Translations under genes and position numbers: made by a program
The notes under the pieces: model-generated
What the model saw: only the letters and a program-made list of their open reading frames with translations
What the model was told of the DNA's origin: nothing
Database searches by the model: none
Assembly (NCBI RefSeq): GCF_000237925.1
Contig: NC_031496.1
Location: 12,808,564 to 12,872,563, forward strand
Length of the DNA: 64,000 nt
Reading direction: 5' to 3'
From: Schistosoma mansoni
Taxonomy: Eukaryota; Platyhelminthes; Trematoda; Strigeidida; Schistosomatidae
Part shown: piece after piece, positions 55,501 to 64,000 of the stretch
How the letters are laid out: the number at the start of each line of letters is the position of its first letter
Position numbering within the stretch: position 1 is the first letter of the stretch

Positions 55501-56042
55501 ACAGCGCATAGACGACTGTCTACTGGGATCCAGTCTAAAAGAGCTAGTTCTGCCCTAGGACTTAATGCTATACCTACTCCAGCGAGGCCACGGGAAGCAG
55601 CGTCAGGGCTTCCAGATACACGGAGCGTGTATCGAGATGAAACTTTATTTTGATTAGGTGCGGTCAAATGAATGACACTACTCGGATCTTGTATGCGCGT
55701 TTCGGAGACGCAGCACACATCGATGGTGTAAGATTCTAGAGTTCTAGCTAAGGAAGCCTGTTGTCCTATTTGGCACAATGTTCGGACATTAAAAGTTCCT
55801 ATATGTAGTTTAGAGCGTGGTTTCAAGAGACCAGGAATAACGTTCTGTGTACTCGAATCGTTTGCCCTAGCGGTGCGACGCGATAAAAGGACGTGGGAAG
55901 GGTTAGTCGAGGAGATAACAGAGTTATTAGGTGTAGGAAGGATTTGAAAGCGACCAACTTGGTCTTGTGTGCAGTTAAGGGTATGAGGGCTAGTATCACT
56001 TCCCGGCTGCCCACACCGTGACCAGCTTTTAATAATGGTGGG
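52567..56042 (-). mobile_element. SR2-like RTE LINE, uninterrupted
   Basis: The 3' end shows about four TGAC units (52567-52585 on the - strand), the tandem tail known for SR2/SjR2 RTE elements of schistosomes. A ~220-bp 3' UTR separates it from the stop at 52803-52805. The single reading frame is open from 56042 to the stop, about 1,080 codons, with no internal stop. The 5' boundary is uncertain; no clear flanking duplication was found. Decayed relatives are at 14205-15960, 19610-19680, 30850-30940 and 56312-56460. Confidence 0.85.
52803..55826 (-). CDS. SR2-like endonuclease/reverse transcriptase, intact
   Basis: Counting from position 55826, 1,007 residues. The APE-type endonuclease spans residues ~8-275: N13 in TFNVRT, E42 in SETR, GDFN at 168-171, LDHI at 239-242 and SDH at 265-267 are the expected catalytic and metal-binding residues. 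The reverse transcriptase spans ~490-780: RAAGPDRLTPEIF, GFRPGRGCIDQIFTLRQV, the first Asp at FLDLKAAFDS (D627), SGVRQGCPLSPFLF and the catalytic YADD (728-731). A C-terminal RTE region follows (RLAFANLRHLWRRRDIRLA, VLLYGSETWP, SWDHRVSNAVVR). RTE elements of this type encode a single ORF of about 1,000 aa, so this is full length. Codon 55826 is TTG and the frame is open upstream to 56042 without any ATG; the first Met is residue 191, inside the nuclease. Initiation is therefore unexplained. It could be the source of active copies. Confidence 0.9.
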   Translation of the reverse strand: MKPRSKLHIGTFNVRTLCQIGQQASLARTLESYTIDVCCVSETRIQDPSSVIHLTAPNQNKVSSRYTLRVSGSPDAASRGLAGVGIALSPRAELALLDWIPVDSRLCAVRLNGSVRTRKDREIRRCLFVVSAYSPTDCSSDDIKDEFYRKLSDLLREARRSDVVIVAGDFNAQVGKLSEREGHLGGSYGVMAKRTDNGDRLLQLCSDNRLFLANTNFKHKEKHLLTWRPPNSSQRWTQLDHIAISHRWRGSIEDCRSFWGTCLDSDHALVRARICLRLTGRRKDTAGKPLRVLLNGRQAKNIFQEQLEKQLGSHVSCVHPEAAWNDIRKAVESAVISANKVNHNVREKQWISAASTALIDARKLIPPGSEHNEERSQLKRRLIRSLRNDREQWWVAKAREMEKAAAIGNSRQLFRLVKETGIRNPNISETISDKDGHIIHSQSRRLDRWAEHFRDQFNWPSATLQLPTIPSRPEWQIDVSPPTLCEVEKAIGNLKRGRAAGPDRLTPEIFKDGGPVLAARLTEVLGRIWELDVIPSDWSQSLIVPVYKKGQKSSCDNHRGISLTNIVSKILASIILGRLTKAREEQTRENQAGFRPGRGCIDQIFTLRQVLEHRHKFRRPTIVVFLDLKAAFDSVDREVLWQCLSLKGVPKKYINLIKALYSSTTGRVRAYGELSSELITTSGVRQGCPLSPFLFNFVIDLLLEIALSSAKPPGVELLPGDSLVDLEYADDIVLLGEDADNMQSLLTTISNYAGMFGMRFSPSKCKMLLQDWVASTPELMIGSEVVERVDHFTYLGSLISPCGLVCDEISARIQKARLAFANLRHLWRRRDIRLATKGRVYCAAVRSVLLYGSETWPIRVEDIRRLLVFDHRCLRSIARISWDHRVSNAVVRKRVLGRDGKSIDEVVKLHQLRWLGHVLRMPDHRLPRRAMFHGVGVGWKKARGGQTKTWHKSMKSLTSGLGHVGRCRLPGWDSRDDSNRWLETLNDMAQNRLQWRRCIHSLCSTKF

Positions 56043-56311
56043 TCAGGGTATTCATTGCTACGCTAACTTAAGGAAGGAATTCATTTGCCATCCCAAGGGA
56101 TGGCTTGGATCCCAGTTTTCTGGCCCAGTATATTGTCACCTCATATATAACAGCTTTTTAATATCTAAAAGCCTTAATCTACAGTTGTGGACTATTTTGA
56201 AAAGTGTAGAGTCCTCCCTTAAAGTGAATCCTTTGTAAGTATATGTGGTGGTTAGAAAAGGTCAAGTAAATTTAATGAAGTTCCAGATCTTAAAAGTTCA
56301 GCCCACATTTT

Positions 56312-56460
56312 CTAAGTCAGTCAGTCAGCTACAACGTAGGATCAGGGGCGTATATGCATCAATCCAAGTTGCCACACCTCATTAGCACAACAAGATGAAC
56401 ACCGAATTTATAGAAGTAGTTACTTCACTGGTAGCGATTTTCTGAAATTTTACCAGATTT
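56312..56460 (-). repeat. SR2-like 3' UTR fragment
   Basis: TCAGTCAGTCAGCTACAACG, then CCAAGTTGCCACACC and TTAGCACA match the 3' UTR of the SR2-like element (52575-52650). About 150 bp, 270 bp from the 5' end of the intact copy. Confidence 0.65.
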
Positions 56461-56721
56461 TCATGGTTCAAACGCAATCAGAAACGACGGACGCGCTTCC
56501 TTTTTGGTAATTTACTTATGTCACAAGGTCATCATCTACAACAACTACAGTCATACACTATTAATTTAATGGTTTTGGACAACAATATGTGGTATTTGTC
56601 TTTTATTTCTCCCAAAATGCAAAGATTGAAGATTTCCGAGGAACTACAGATGTGCCAATAAGTATTTTAAATTATGAATACACTCTTCGTACAGCTACGT
56701 TTTATAAGATGAATATTTGTT

Positions 56722-57239
56722 TTTTTATTTAAACATATAAATATCGGTACAAAGGGGCACCAAATGCATATGCGCCACACAAATCTCATTTGATTTGTGT
56801 AAGGGCTGTGATACTGCCCGGGTGCCCAAACCGAAGCAGGTGGTTTTCTTAGAGGGTCACACCCGGAGCCTTTGACCTAAAGGTCTGATCCACAAGGCAG
56901 TGGAGCATCGTAAGGAGATGCAGTCCCATGGTGGCCGGTGATCAGCGACTGGTTCATACGCCGTTTGTTCCCTCAGGATACTGGAGCCCATGTGCACCAT
57001 TGGTTTGGAATGAGGGTTTTCCAACTCCCCTAGATGGACTTTCCGTGTCCACCAACCCTGTTAAAGCACCGGACATTCGCTTTTCGTCCTCTCAATTTCG
57101 TAAACAACACCCCCGCCACGAAAAGGCAGTGAGTAGGACTTCTCTGGCAGAGACTATATACGCGTGGCCATGTGAGAGCATTTGGAGAGGGAGAGAGGAC
57201 TCTTCCCACTCTCGGCCGTACCAGGGCATTTGGGGGCTG
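56722..57239 (-). repeat. SINE-like ~520-bp retroposon, copy 4
   Basis: A near full-length - strand copy ending in GTTTAAATAAAAAAA near 56722 and starting near 57239 (AGCCCCCAAATGCCC). The sense frame open in copies 2 and 3 is interrupted here, while an antisense frame at 56928-57290 is open by chance. An imperfect flanking duplication (GAATATTT/GAATAATTT) is possible. Confidence 0.75.
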
Positions 57240-58461
57240 AATAATTTAATTATGAAGCTTTTACTGTCTTTCCAGACTAAATCAACATAAACTTTAGATA
57301 GAATTGAGGTACTGGAATGTCTGTGCAAGTGATTAAGGAGGTGCTTAAAAATGAAAGTATGTCCCAGTCAGACATAAATCCTATTTAAAAATGTGATGAT
57401 CAGATCATTAGTACTTGAAAATACTAAACGAGGTAGAACAGATACCAAAACAAGACAAGTAATAAGTGGAAAACAATGGACTTCTCCCTTGTATATATAG
57501 TGAGTTGAAACAGCGCAAGACAAAGAACTTCAATACAACCAGTTCTCTTACTTCTTAGGACCCTGACACTAAATCTGTCAATAAAAAAATAACATTGCAA
57601 CCTGTGGTGCATTCATGTGACCAGCCTCCCAAACCTCCCATATAATCTACGGATATGGTTAAAGACATTCAAATCAACTTCAAGGACTTGATGGTATCCT
57701 TTGGCGGCACAGTCTTATTTGCTTCAGTTAAAGCAGGGGTATTAAAAGAAATTGTATTCCTGCTCCTCATCAACAATACAGATCTTTTTAAATACAGTAG
57801 GTTCAAAGTCATGGTTTCGTTAAACTCATCGATTTATAACTAGCAGGATATTTCATATTTAACGTATATATATAAAGTATAAATTTGCAGAAGAACTAGA
57901 GTATAAAATAAACACTGAGGGTTCAGAAAACAAAGGAAGTCGTTCATAATCAGAACATATGCAGCAAACATTTTATATATGTTAATATCTATGAGGACCG
58001 ATTAATAATATAAAGATGTAGTCTTTTAATTAAGGAAAATAAGTGTATTTTAGTGTTTAGATAAGGCAGCGGTAAAACAAAGTTTATAGAAACTAGAGGG
58101 TGTGTTAATATAGTACATTTTTAACAATCTGGTCGAACACTTGCTTGTTAGGGATTTATATGCGAAGGAGAATAGAGGTTTGTATAATGTAATATACAGT
58201 GTTGTTCTTGTTACCATGGGTTCCCTCCCAGCTGACCTTCGTTTTTTCATGTATAAATTTCGTAACAAATGAATTTGTGGTCAGACTGTCCAAAATGTAT
58301 TGTGCTAATATATTACATAATCCTGACAAAGTAATTTTATTACATCATCTAAATTTATCAGAGGGATTAGTTGTTTCGAATTTCGGTGTTTAGTTTTCTC
58401 CATAACGTCTGTTTGTTACATTTCTTTTTCAGATTCTAATACTTTCGGGAATATAACCTAG
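57240..58461. other. No gene recognised upstream of the PRA1 gene
   Basis: Short frames at 57655-57843 and 58199-58393 have no recognisable domain. The promoter and 5' UTR of the PRA1-family gene should lie near 58400-58461. Confidence 0.4.
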
Positions 58462-59062
58462 ATGCGTTCAGTACCTTTACGATCTTTCAATGACTTTTTA
58501 GGCTTTGGCGCTCGATACAGTATACCCAGAGGATGTAAATGGAATGAACGAATGGTTTCAAATCTAATTTATTATCAATCGAATTACTTCCTTTTAAGCT
58601 TGATTATAATAATATTACTCAGGTAATACATGATTAAGTTTATAAAATGTTTTTTTTATAGCGCTCTTAATCCCATTCCCGTATTAACAGGACTTCTTGT
58701 GATATGCTTACCCTTGATGATTCTCCTATTTTTAGATACAACAACCCTTAACACCATTAACCAACCAAAGATACTTGTACCTGTATGTATTGTCATCGCC
58801 ATGTTACTGATTCGTTTCATATCTCGAATAATCCTTTTCTTTTGTGTTCTACTTGTCCCAGTACTAAGTAAGTTTCAACGTGAAATAAATATAATGATTG
58901 AAATCAGCAGTATGCCTTCATGCCCTCTGTAGACAACGCAATTTAAAGAACAGAGTTTGTAAACTTGTGGAATCAGTTCGCATTGGAGAACAAAGAACAT
59001 TAATGGGATATATGCTGGAAGTATTTGGTGTAGATGTACGACTGCTTACTATCGATAATTAG
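58462..59062 (+). CDS. PRA1-family membrane protein (PRAF2/ARL6IP5-like), complete
   Basis: Three exons: 58462-58622, 58662-58867 and 58911-59062 (stop TAG), giving 172 residues; human PRAF2 has 178 and ARL6IP5 188. The start MRSVPLRSFNDFLGFGARYS and the hallmark CKWNERMVSNLIYYQSNYFL match PRA1 domain proteins, as does LHALCRQRNLKNRV near the C terminus. About four hydrophobic segments follow one another (end of exon 1, VLTGLLVICLPLMILLFL, ILVPVCIVIAMLLI, ILFFCVLLVPVL). The family acts in ER/Golgi membranes in vesicle traffic and glutamate-transporter regulation; that is known from vertebrates. Introns are only 39 nt (58623-58661) and 43 nt (58868-58910). The exon 3 acceptor is the CAG at 58908-58910; using the TAG 20 nt later would break the frame. 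Confidence 0.9.
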
Positions 59063-60617
59063 TTGCAGATCATCTCGATTAAAAAGGATGCATTTTTCCA
59101 TCGAACAACTCACTCCGTATTGTCTCGCTTTTATTACTGTTGCTTTCCTCATATATGAAATACTTCTATTGTTTCTGTAAACTTCAGATTTATTTATTGC
59201 ATGAATACTTCACCAAATAAGTCCTAACTCGTCTCAGAAATATACACATATTGATTGTAACCGTTATTTCTTGAGCGTATGTACAAACTGGAACTCAGTA
59301 GGTTGTATCTTAGTCTAAAAGTGCTGTGTTCAGTTATGTACTTCAAAGTCATTAATATGTAACAGGATACTTAATTTCATTCAATTGTGGAAATGATATT
59401 CACTCGAAAAAAGGTCGCAGACATCTGATTGTATAATGTGTTAGGAAGACTGGAAACGTTGAAATATTTTACGACAGCTTAGTTCCAAGCAAAAAAGACC
59501 ACCACACGCAATACTAGTCCAAATGTATTTTTCTAATTCATCGCAGCTTTTTAGGAACAAAGAGAATAAGCATAAACAGAAGCGGTTGGTAACCTAACCC
59601 CAATCAAGAGTGCTGCACAGATGAGACTATTCTGTCTTAGTGCCTCTCTAACATGCTACGTAAATCTTTTTGCGATCGCTCTACATCAATCAATAATTCT
59701 GGGTCAAACAAATCAAGAAGAGCAGAGAGGTGATTACCTGTAGTTCATTTATGAAAAAGGAAGAATGAACAACTTTGAACAATGCTAACTGGAGTAACAA
59801 ACCCAGATGTTAATTCGCTGCAAGATGATCTGACCACGTGTTCGAATAAAAAGCTTCCAGTTACAACCCTTTGAACACTTTATTATTACAGATCTCGATT
59901 AGTAACCTCCCTTATCGCTTTCAGATCAAGAAACAGCTAGAATCTTAAGTACTCCTATGGCCTATACTCTGCTCAGTGCTAGTAGATACGACGAAATTAC
60001 CCCTTATTTCTGAACTTCGGTTAAGTATTATGCTGATACGTAGTCTAGAATTTTAGCTGATTAACATATTGTCATTGTAAAGAGATTACGATTCTTTCCT
60101 GTCAACCGGAACTAACAGAGACTGACTGACAAGATGAGTTTACTGTGAATCTCCAAAAGAAGTCAGTTTTATTAGCAACTTTGAATTATCTTTTTCCAAA
60201 ATCCTCTAGAGTTAGCTCGTTAAGTTCTATTACTCTACTTCTCCTTAAAGACTGTTGTGATAAGATCCCAGTCTTGCGTCTGAAGAAAAGTCTGCAACTA
60301 TCTAGCCGAGCCCACTGGCACAGCAGCTGCTTCAAACACTCGGCTTACATAAACAAATTACCAGACCTCAAAGCATACTTTAAACAGAATTATGCTATAA
60401 GTGACAGAAAGCGGAGCAAACAGTATATGATTAATTAGCAATAACTGAGAAACAGTTGATAGGTCGACTGGAAGCTTACAATAAAGAGAATATAGAAATA
60501 CAATGGCAAGGTTACCTACTAATTACATAATAATCCGGATTGTCCCGAGTTTCCCCATACTTCTTTCATCGTAACGAAAACCTCTAGAAACGCCTTAGTT
60601 TGCTAAAACTGGGGACT
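59063..60617. other. No gene recognised downstream of the PRA1 gene
   Basis: Mostly AT-rich. A 97-codon frame at 60145-60438 has no recognisable domain. Possibly old repeat. Confidence 0.35.
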
Positions 60618-60935
60618 TTAGGCGAGTACTTTATCCAAGTTGTTGGTAGGCAAAAGAAAATAAAGGGTCTCTTGTTGTTGCAGTGCTACACCCATCATTT
60701 TAGTAAATAAGTCTGGTATAGCCACTGATTTGTTTCTCCGGGGTAGCCTCATATATTTATAATTTGAAACTTCGTATCGTTCATTTCCATCCACTAAACA
60801 TGTTGGGGGTACACTTATCGATAGCACTGAGAGCCATCCCAAGTGTTCCCCACTAGCCACTATTCCGGAGGTTACTAGTTTTTGATACATAGCATTTTGT
60901 GGGTTGTGACCAGTAGTTAACAGTTTCGAAATAAA
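60618..60935 (-). CDS. Unidentified candidate terminal exon
   Basis: An open - strand frame runs from an acceptor-like CCCCAG (about 60941-60936) through FISKLLTTGHNPQNAMYQKL, SVPPTCLVDGNERYEVSNYK and LFTKMMGVALQQQETLYFLL to a stop at 60618. Amino-acid composition is that of a real protein rather than AT-rich noise. I recognise no domain. It could be the last exon of a - strand gene or part of an old element. Confidence 0.3.
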   Translation of the reverse strand, partial: FISKLLTTGHNPQNAMYQKLVTSGIVASGEHLGWLSVLSISVPPTCLVDGNERYEVSNYKYMRLPRRNKSVAIPDLFTKMMGVALQQQETLYFLLPTNNLDKVLA

Positions 60936-61350
60936 CTGGGGATCACATCAAGGTGCCTTGGGATGATACTTTCCCCCCATACTAGTATTTCCTAAAAAAG
61001 CTCTTGGTATCTTAATTTGAATATTCGTTGAAAAGTCATTACAGATGTGTTTTAAAATAACCTGGAGTTCAGTTCTAATCCAATGAACGATTTCTAGTGG
61101 CAATATTTATTTTATTGAGTTGACGGTCACTAAGCCAGAAGTTATATTTCCTTAGATAAAAATTTTACTTGTTCACAACGAATGGTTGTCAGGGGTCGAA
61201 TATACCAAATACCTGACGTTATTTTCTCACTGAGGTATGTGGACAAAAGTCGTAATTAGATAACTCCGTTTGATTTAACTTAATCCTGATGCATTTTACT
61301 TGTTCATCTGTCCTTATGTAAATTTTAAAGCTGCTGACAGAAAATTCCGT

Positions 61351-61608
61351 TTATTTCTTTGAAACTGTCCGATAAGTGTAGAAAGATTCTAAACGAGAGG
61401 CGATACGTAGTATATTGGGCTTTTCAGATCTTAAAGTGACAGTCAATTCGGAAATGCACAGGCAACTGTTACGGGACAGTCCATAGGCGTATGCTTTGAA
61501 TTCAAGCTTAATTCCATATCTACTCATCGGTATGTAATATTCAAATGACCAAGGAGTTAATAGTTTTGGGTCACCACGATATAGAGGTGAGATTAAGTGG
61601 ATAACCAT
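61351..61608 (-). CDS. Unidentified small open frame
   Basis: ATG at 61608 to TAA at 61351, 85 codons: MVIHLISPLYRGDPKLLTPW, YYIPMSRYGIKLEFKAYAYG and SELTVTLRSEKPNILRIASR. A stop lies two codons before the ATG. No domain is recognised, and it is not clearly joined to the frame at 60618. It may be a chance frame. Confidence 0.2.
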   Translation of the reverse strand: MVIHLISPLYRGDPKLLTPWSFEYYIPMSRYGIKLEFKAYAYGLSRNSCLCISELTVTLRSEKPNILRIASRLESFYTYRTVSKK

Positions 61609-62417
61609 AGCTTAGTTCTGTTTGTGTGTGTCAGAAACATAGCATACTTTTCTGATTTTGAATTTCACATCCAGCTAGCGAAAACTGTCATGATATGGTA
61701 TTGGATACGAACAGCTTGAATAACTATCATTTACTACACATTCGAAAGACGTAGGTGGGGAGTGCAGACCAATCATAATTCGGTTTGGGCGGTCAGTTAG
61801 TACCATATTCCTCACACAGCATTTGGCTCATTTCTAAGTACCTGGTGGGTGGATGTAGTATAGACTAACGATGAGAATGATGTAAAGAACGAAGTGGGGA
61901 AGTGGTGAGGTATAGAACGGGACTGTGACCTGATAAAAGGATCAGGATTGAAGTTCCACAGCCTGTGATCATGGTCGCAAAACTCAACGGTAGTTTTCGA
62001 CGTTTGATTATCAAATTGACATAACAAACACAGTAACTTTAACATAGGCGACTAGTACTTTACCATTGTGGTAGTTTTTTCTGACTTATACTTCGTGCCA
62101 TTCTTTGCTAGCACCAATCAAACAATACCTATGATTAATATATAGCACTCTTATACGTTATCTGAACTTGCTAATGTTTACACCCAAAAGTTTAGTTTGT
62201 TGAACATACAAACGTTTTTCATGACTTAAACAAAAGCCACAGAAAAGGCAGTCAGAAAAACGGAGAACTTGCAAGAGACTTTTCAAATTGGATACGACGA
62301 TTCTAGCACTGCAATAGCTGAAAAAATAAACAAATTAAATTATTCTCAATATTCTTTTAACTATAGAATAAGTGTTTTATTTACAGAGGTATGAATAGGA
62401 GTAAAATTACCAAAGAA
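61609..62417. other. 3' flank of the PELP1-like gene
   Basis: On the - strand an AATAAA lies at 62381-62376, about 37 nt after the stop, a likely polyadenylation signal. No other feature is recognised. Confidence 0.5.
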
Positions 62418-64000
62418 TCACATAAAAGTCGGATCGAAAGTGGTCAGAAAACTGTTTATATCATCTGATGCAAGTACATTTGGCTCACCAGATGCTGGCG
62501 AATCCTCTTGTTGAATTTTAGGTGAGACGTCAGCTTCAACAGCACCACGACTGGCATCTGAACATATATCAGTAACTTGTGCAACTGTATGTGACTCTAT
62601 CATTCGAAGACGCTTGACGGGAGGTCTCTCTTGTTCGGGAGTCAAAACTTTAGTTGAAGCGGCACATACATCTGAAGTGTATTCGACACCATATTTTTCA
62701 TCGGGTAAGACAAGCTTAGTTTGATGAGTAAGTTGACTACTTGACGGACTACTTCTATTTATCTCTGAATCTTCGTGACTAATGGAACTGCTGATATTTA
62801 GACCACATAGTTGATGGTAATTACCTAATGCGAATAAACTTACCACACTGTTTGAATGTTTTGTGAGGTTGGCGAAGAATTTCCGGACAGTGACATGAAA
62901 CGTTTGACTGCGAGTAGACATGGCACATGCAAAGGAAGCTTTTGCTAAAGCAATTAACAGAGGTGGACTGACCAAATCCGTAAAACCGGTCTTTTCCTGC
63001 CGCTGAGTATGAGACACTCCATAGCTAAGAATAACATTTATATGTGAGAGTAAGCTGACTATACAGTTCAAAAGACTATTCACTTCGTTATGAACAGGCG
63101 TATGACTGGAGGGATTTTCTTTACTAGTCGTGCAACTCGAGTCTATTGCTTTAGAGAGTTCCACATAGCGCAGAACCCCTGGATCTTTAAAAATATATTC
63201 TATCAGGAGCAGGATCGCCAACAGCATACGCTTCTCAAACATTCCGGGCGAATCAACTTGAGGTTTCGGATGGTCACTATTGAAAACAGCATTGGCGGAT
63301 GTGATTGGATATGTATATTGACAAGTAGAAAGAAATCCTCGTAAATCATAAATCAACTGTGAAAATATTCGTGGTATCATTTCTATAAAATATGCGTACG
63401 AAAACTTTAAACTCGCGGTGGTAAGATGGAGTAAGCAAGAAAGAGCTGCCAAACGCAGACGCACAAAATACTCCATATTTTTACTTTCAAGTCGCCAGCT
63501 CGCAGTCCATTCTAAGTGGTATGTGAGAAGAGTTAACAAGCAAGGAACAGCGGGCATGATTACTGTACCAACAGTTTGACACATTGTATCTAAACATAAC
63601 ATTAGACGACTGGAACTTTTTAGCAGACTATTCGGCATATTCGATACGTCTGTCAATTTTACTTCGAAAAAACCACTAAATATGGAAACAAATATAGGTA
63701 AGCAAAAAGTGATGCGCACTGGAAAATCACGCGTGAAGATATAACGTAAGCAATAGGTGAAAAAATCAACACGCATAATCAGCAACTTGGAGAAGTCGTC
63801 AGGTAGCTTTTTTATCTTGTCTACCGGAATAATACATGAAAAATCGTCTACCTTCGAATTTAAATACGTTTGAACGGTCGATAAAGTCACGTGAGGCAAA
63901 CCATGGATTTTAAGGAGGCAGGACAATGAGTCACAAAGGCATCTGGACAGACGTAACTGGAACTCCTGAAGACGTTGAGGGGAGCATTTCAAAAATGGGA
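62418..64000 (-). CDS. PELP1/Rix1-like protein, C-terminal part (partial)
   Basis: The - strand frame is open from the window edge to a stop at 62418-62420, at least 527 codons. No ATG is seen near 64000, so the N terminus lies outside. The first ~380 residues are leucine-rich and helical, HEAT-like. RLMLCLDTMCQTVGTVIMPA, then WTASWRLESKNMEYFVRLRL and AALSCLLHLTTASLKFSYAY resemble the PELP1 segment where a leucine-rich repeat is followed by 'SW...VR.K.YA.LE.WV'. The tail is Ser-rich with a basic KRLRM cluster and ends SDDINSFLTTFDPTFM, similar in position to the acidic end of PELP1. PELP1 is a nuclear scaffold of the SENP3/Rix1 complex in 60S ribosome maturation. Identification is by pattern and moderate; another HEAT-like nuclear protein remains possible. 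The gene converges on the PRA1 gene. Confidence 0.5.
   Translation of the reverse strand, partial: PFLKCSPQRLQEFQLRLSRCLCDSLSCLLKIHGLPHVTLSTVQTYLNSKVDDFSCIIPVDKIKKLPDDFSKLLIMRVDFFTYCLRYIFTRDFPVRITFCLPIFVSIFSGFFEVKLTDVSNMPNSLLKSSSRLMLCLDTMCQTVGTVIMPAVPCLLTLLTYHLEWTASWRLESKNMEYFVRLRLAALSCLLHLTTASLKFSYAYFIEMIPRIFSQLIYDLRGFLSTCQYTYPITSANAVFNSDHPKPQVDSPGMFEKRMLLAILLLIEYIFKDPGVLRYVELSKAIDSSCTTSKENPSSHTPVHNEVNSLLNCIVSLLSHINVILSYGVSHTQRQEKTGFTDLVSPPLLIALAKASFACAMSTRSQTFHVTVRKFFANLTKHSNSVVSLFALGNYHQLCGLNISSSISHEDSEINRSSPSSSQLTHQTKLVLPDEKYGVEYTSDVCAASTKVLTPEQERPPVKRLRMIESHTVAQVTDICSDASRGAVEADVSPKIQQEDSPASGEPNVLASDDINSFLTTFDPTFM

Noticed and set aside
58911-58932. Reading through to a stop at 58930 as the natural end of the PRA1 protein
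   Set aside because: Splicing 58868-58910 restores the family C-terminus (LHALCRQRNLKNRV), so the stop is an artefact of ignoring a 43-nt intron.

Overview
The window looks like nuclear DNA of a blood fluke (Schistosomatidae, probably Schistosoma). It is AT-rich and intron-rich, and it carries repeats known from that group: hammerhead-ribozyme SINE-like elements of the SM-alpha type, SR2-like RTE LINEs, CR1-like LINEs and a Merlin transposon. No prokaryotic or viral gene organisation is present. The exact species cannot be told from sequence alone.

Host genes. (1) The last three recognisable exons of a DDX11/ChlR1-type helicase run on the + strand at 7652-12179. (2) A complete six-exon ARP2 (ACTR2) gene on the - strand at 16709-34924 encodes 396 residues and faces the helicase tail to tail. 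It has a 38-nt first intron, huge later introns and one GC-AG intron. (3) A complete three-exon PRA1-family membrane protein (PRAF2/ARL6IP5-like, 172 aa) lies on the + strand at 58462-59062, with introns of only 39 and 43 nt. (4) The C-terminal part of a PELP1/Rix1-like ribosome-biogenesis protein lies on the - strand at 62418-64000 and runs off the window. Two unassigned - strand open frames lie between (3) and (4).

Repeats by region. 0-6 kb holds fragments: a ~520-bp SINE-like retroposon, RTE tails, a possible Penelope-like nuclease tail and a hammerhead SINE. 7-12 kb has repeats inside the helicase introns, including a foldback element with an intact hammerhead motif. 14-16 kb holds a decayed SR2-like copy. 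The ARP2 introns hold an RTE fragment, inverted SM-alpha copies, an RTE LINE whose 3' tail matches that of the SINE-like family, an 89-bp near-perfect inverted repeat, another SINE-like copy and a Merlin transposon. 36-52 kb is a graveyard of nested CR1-like LINEs with a solo LTR. 52.6-56 kb is an uninterrupted SR2-like RTE LINE.

Most notable points. The Merlin element encodes what looks like a whole 294-aa DDE transposase once a 32-nt intron is recognised. The SINE-like family shares its last ~50 nt with a resident RTE LINE, which suggests a LINE/SINE partnership. Two CR1 copies 8 kb apart share a ~654-bp tract in which I see no difference, including the same disabling changes, although they diverge on both sides. 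Two hammerhead ribozyme motifs keep every core residue.
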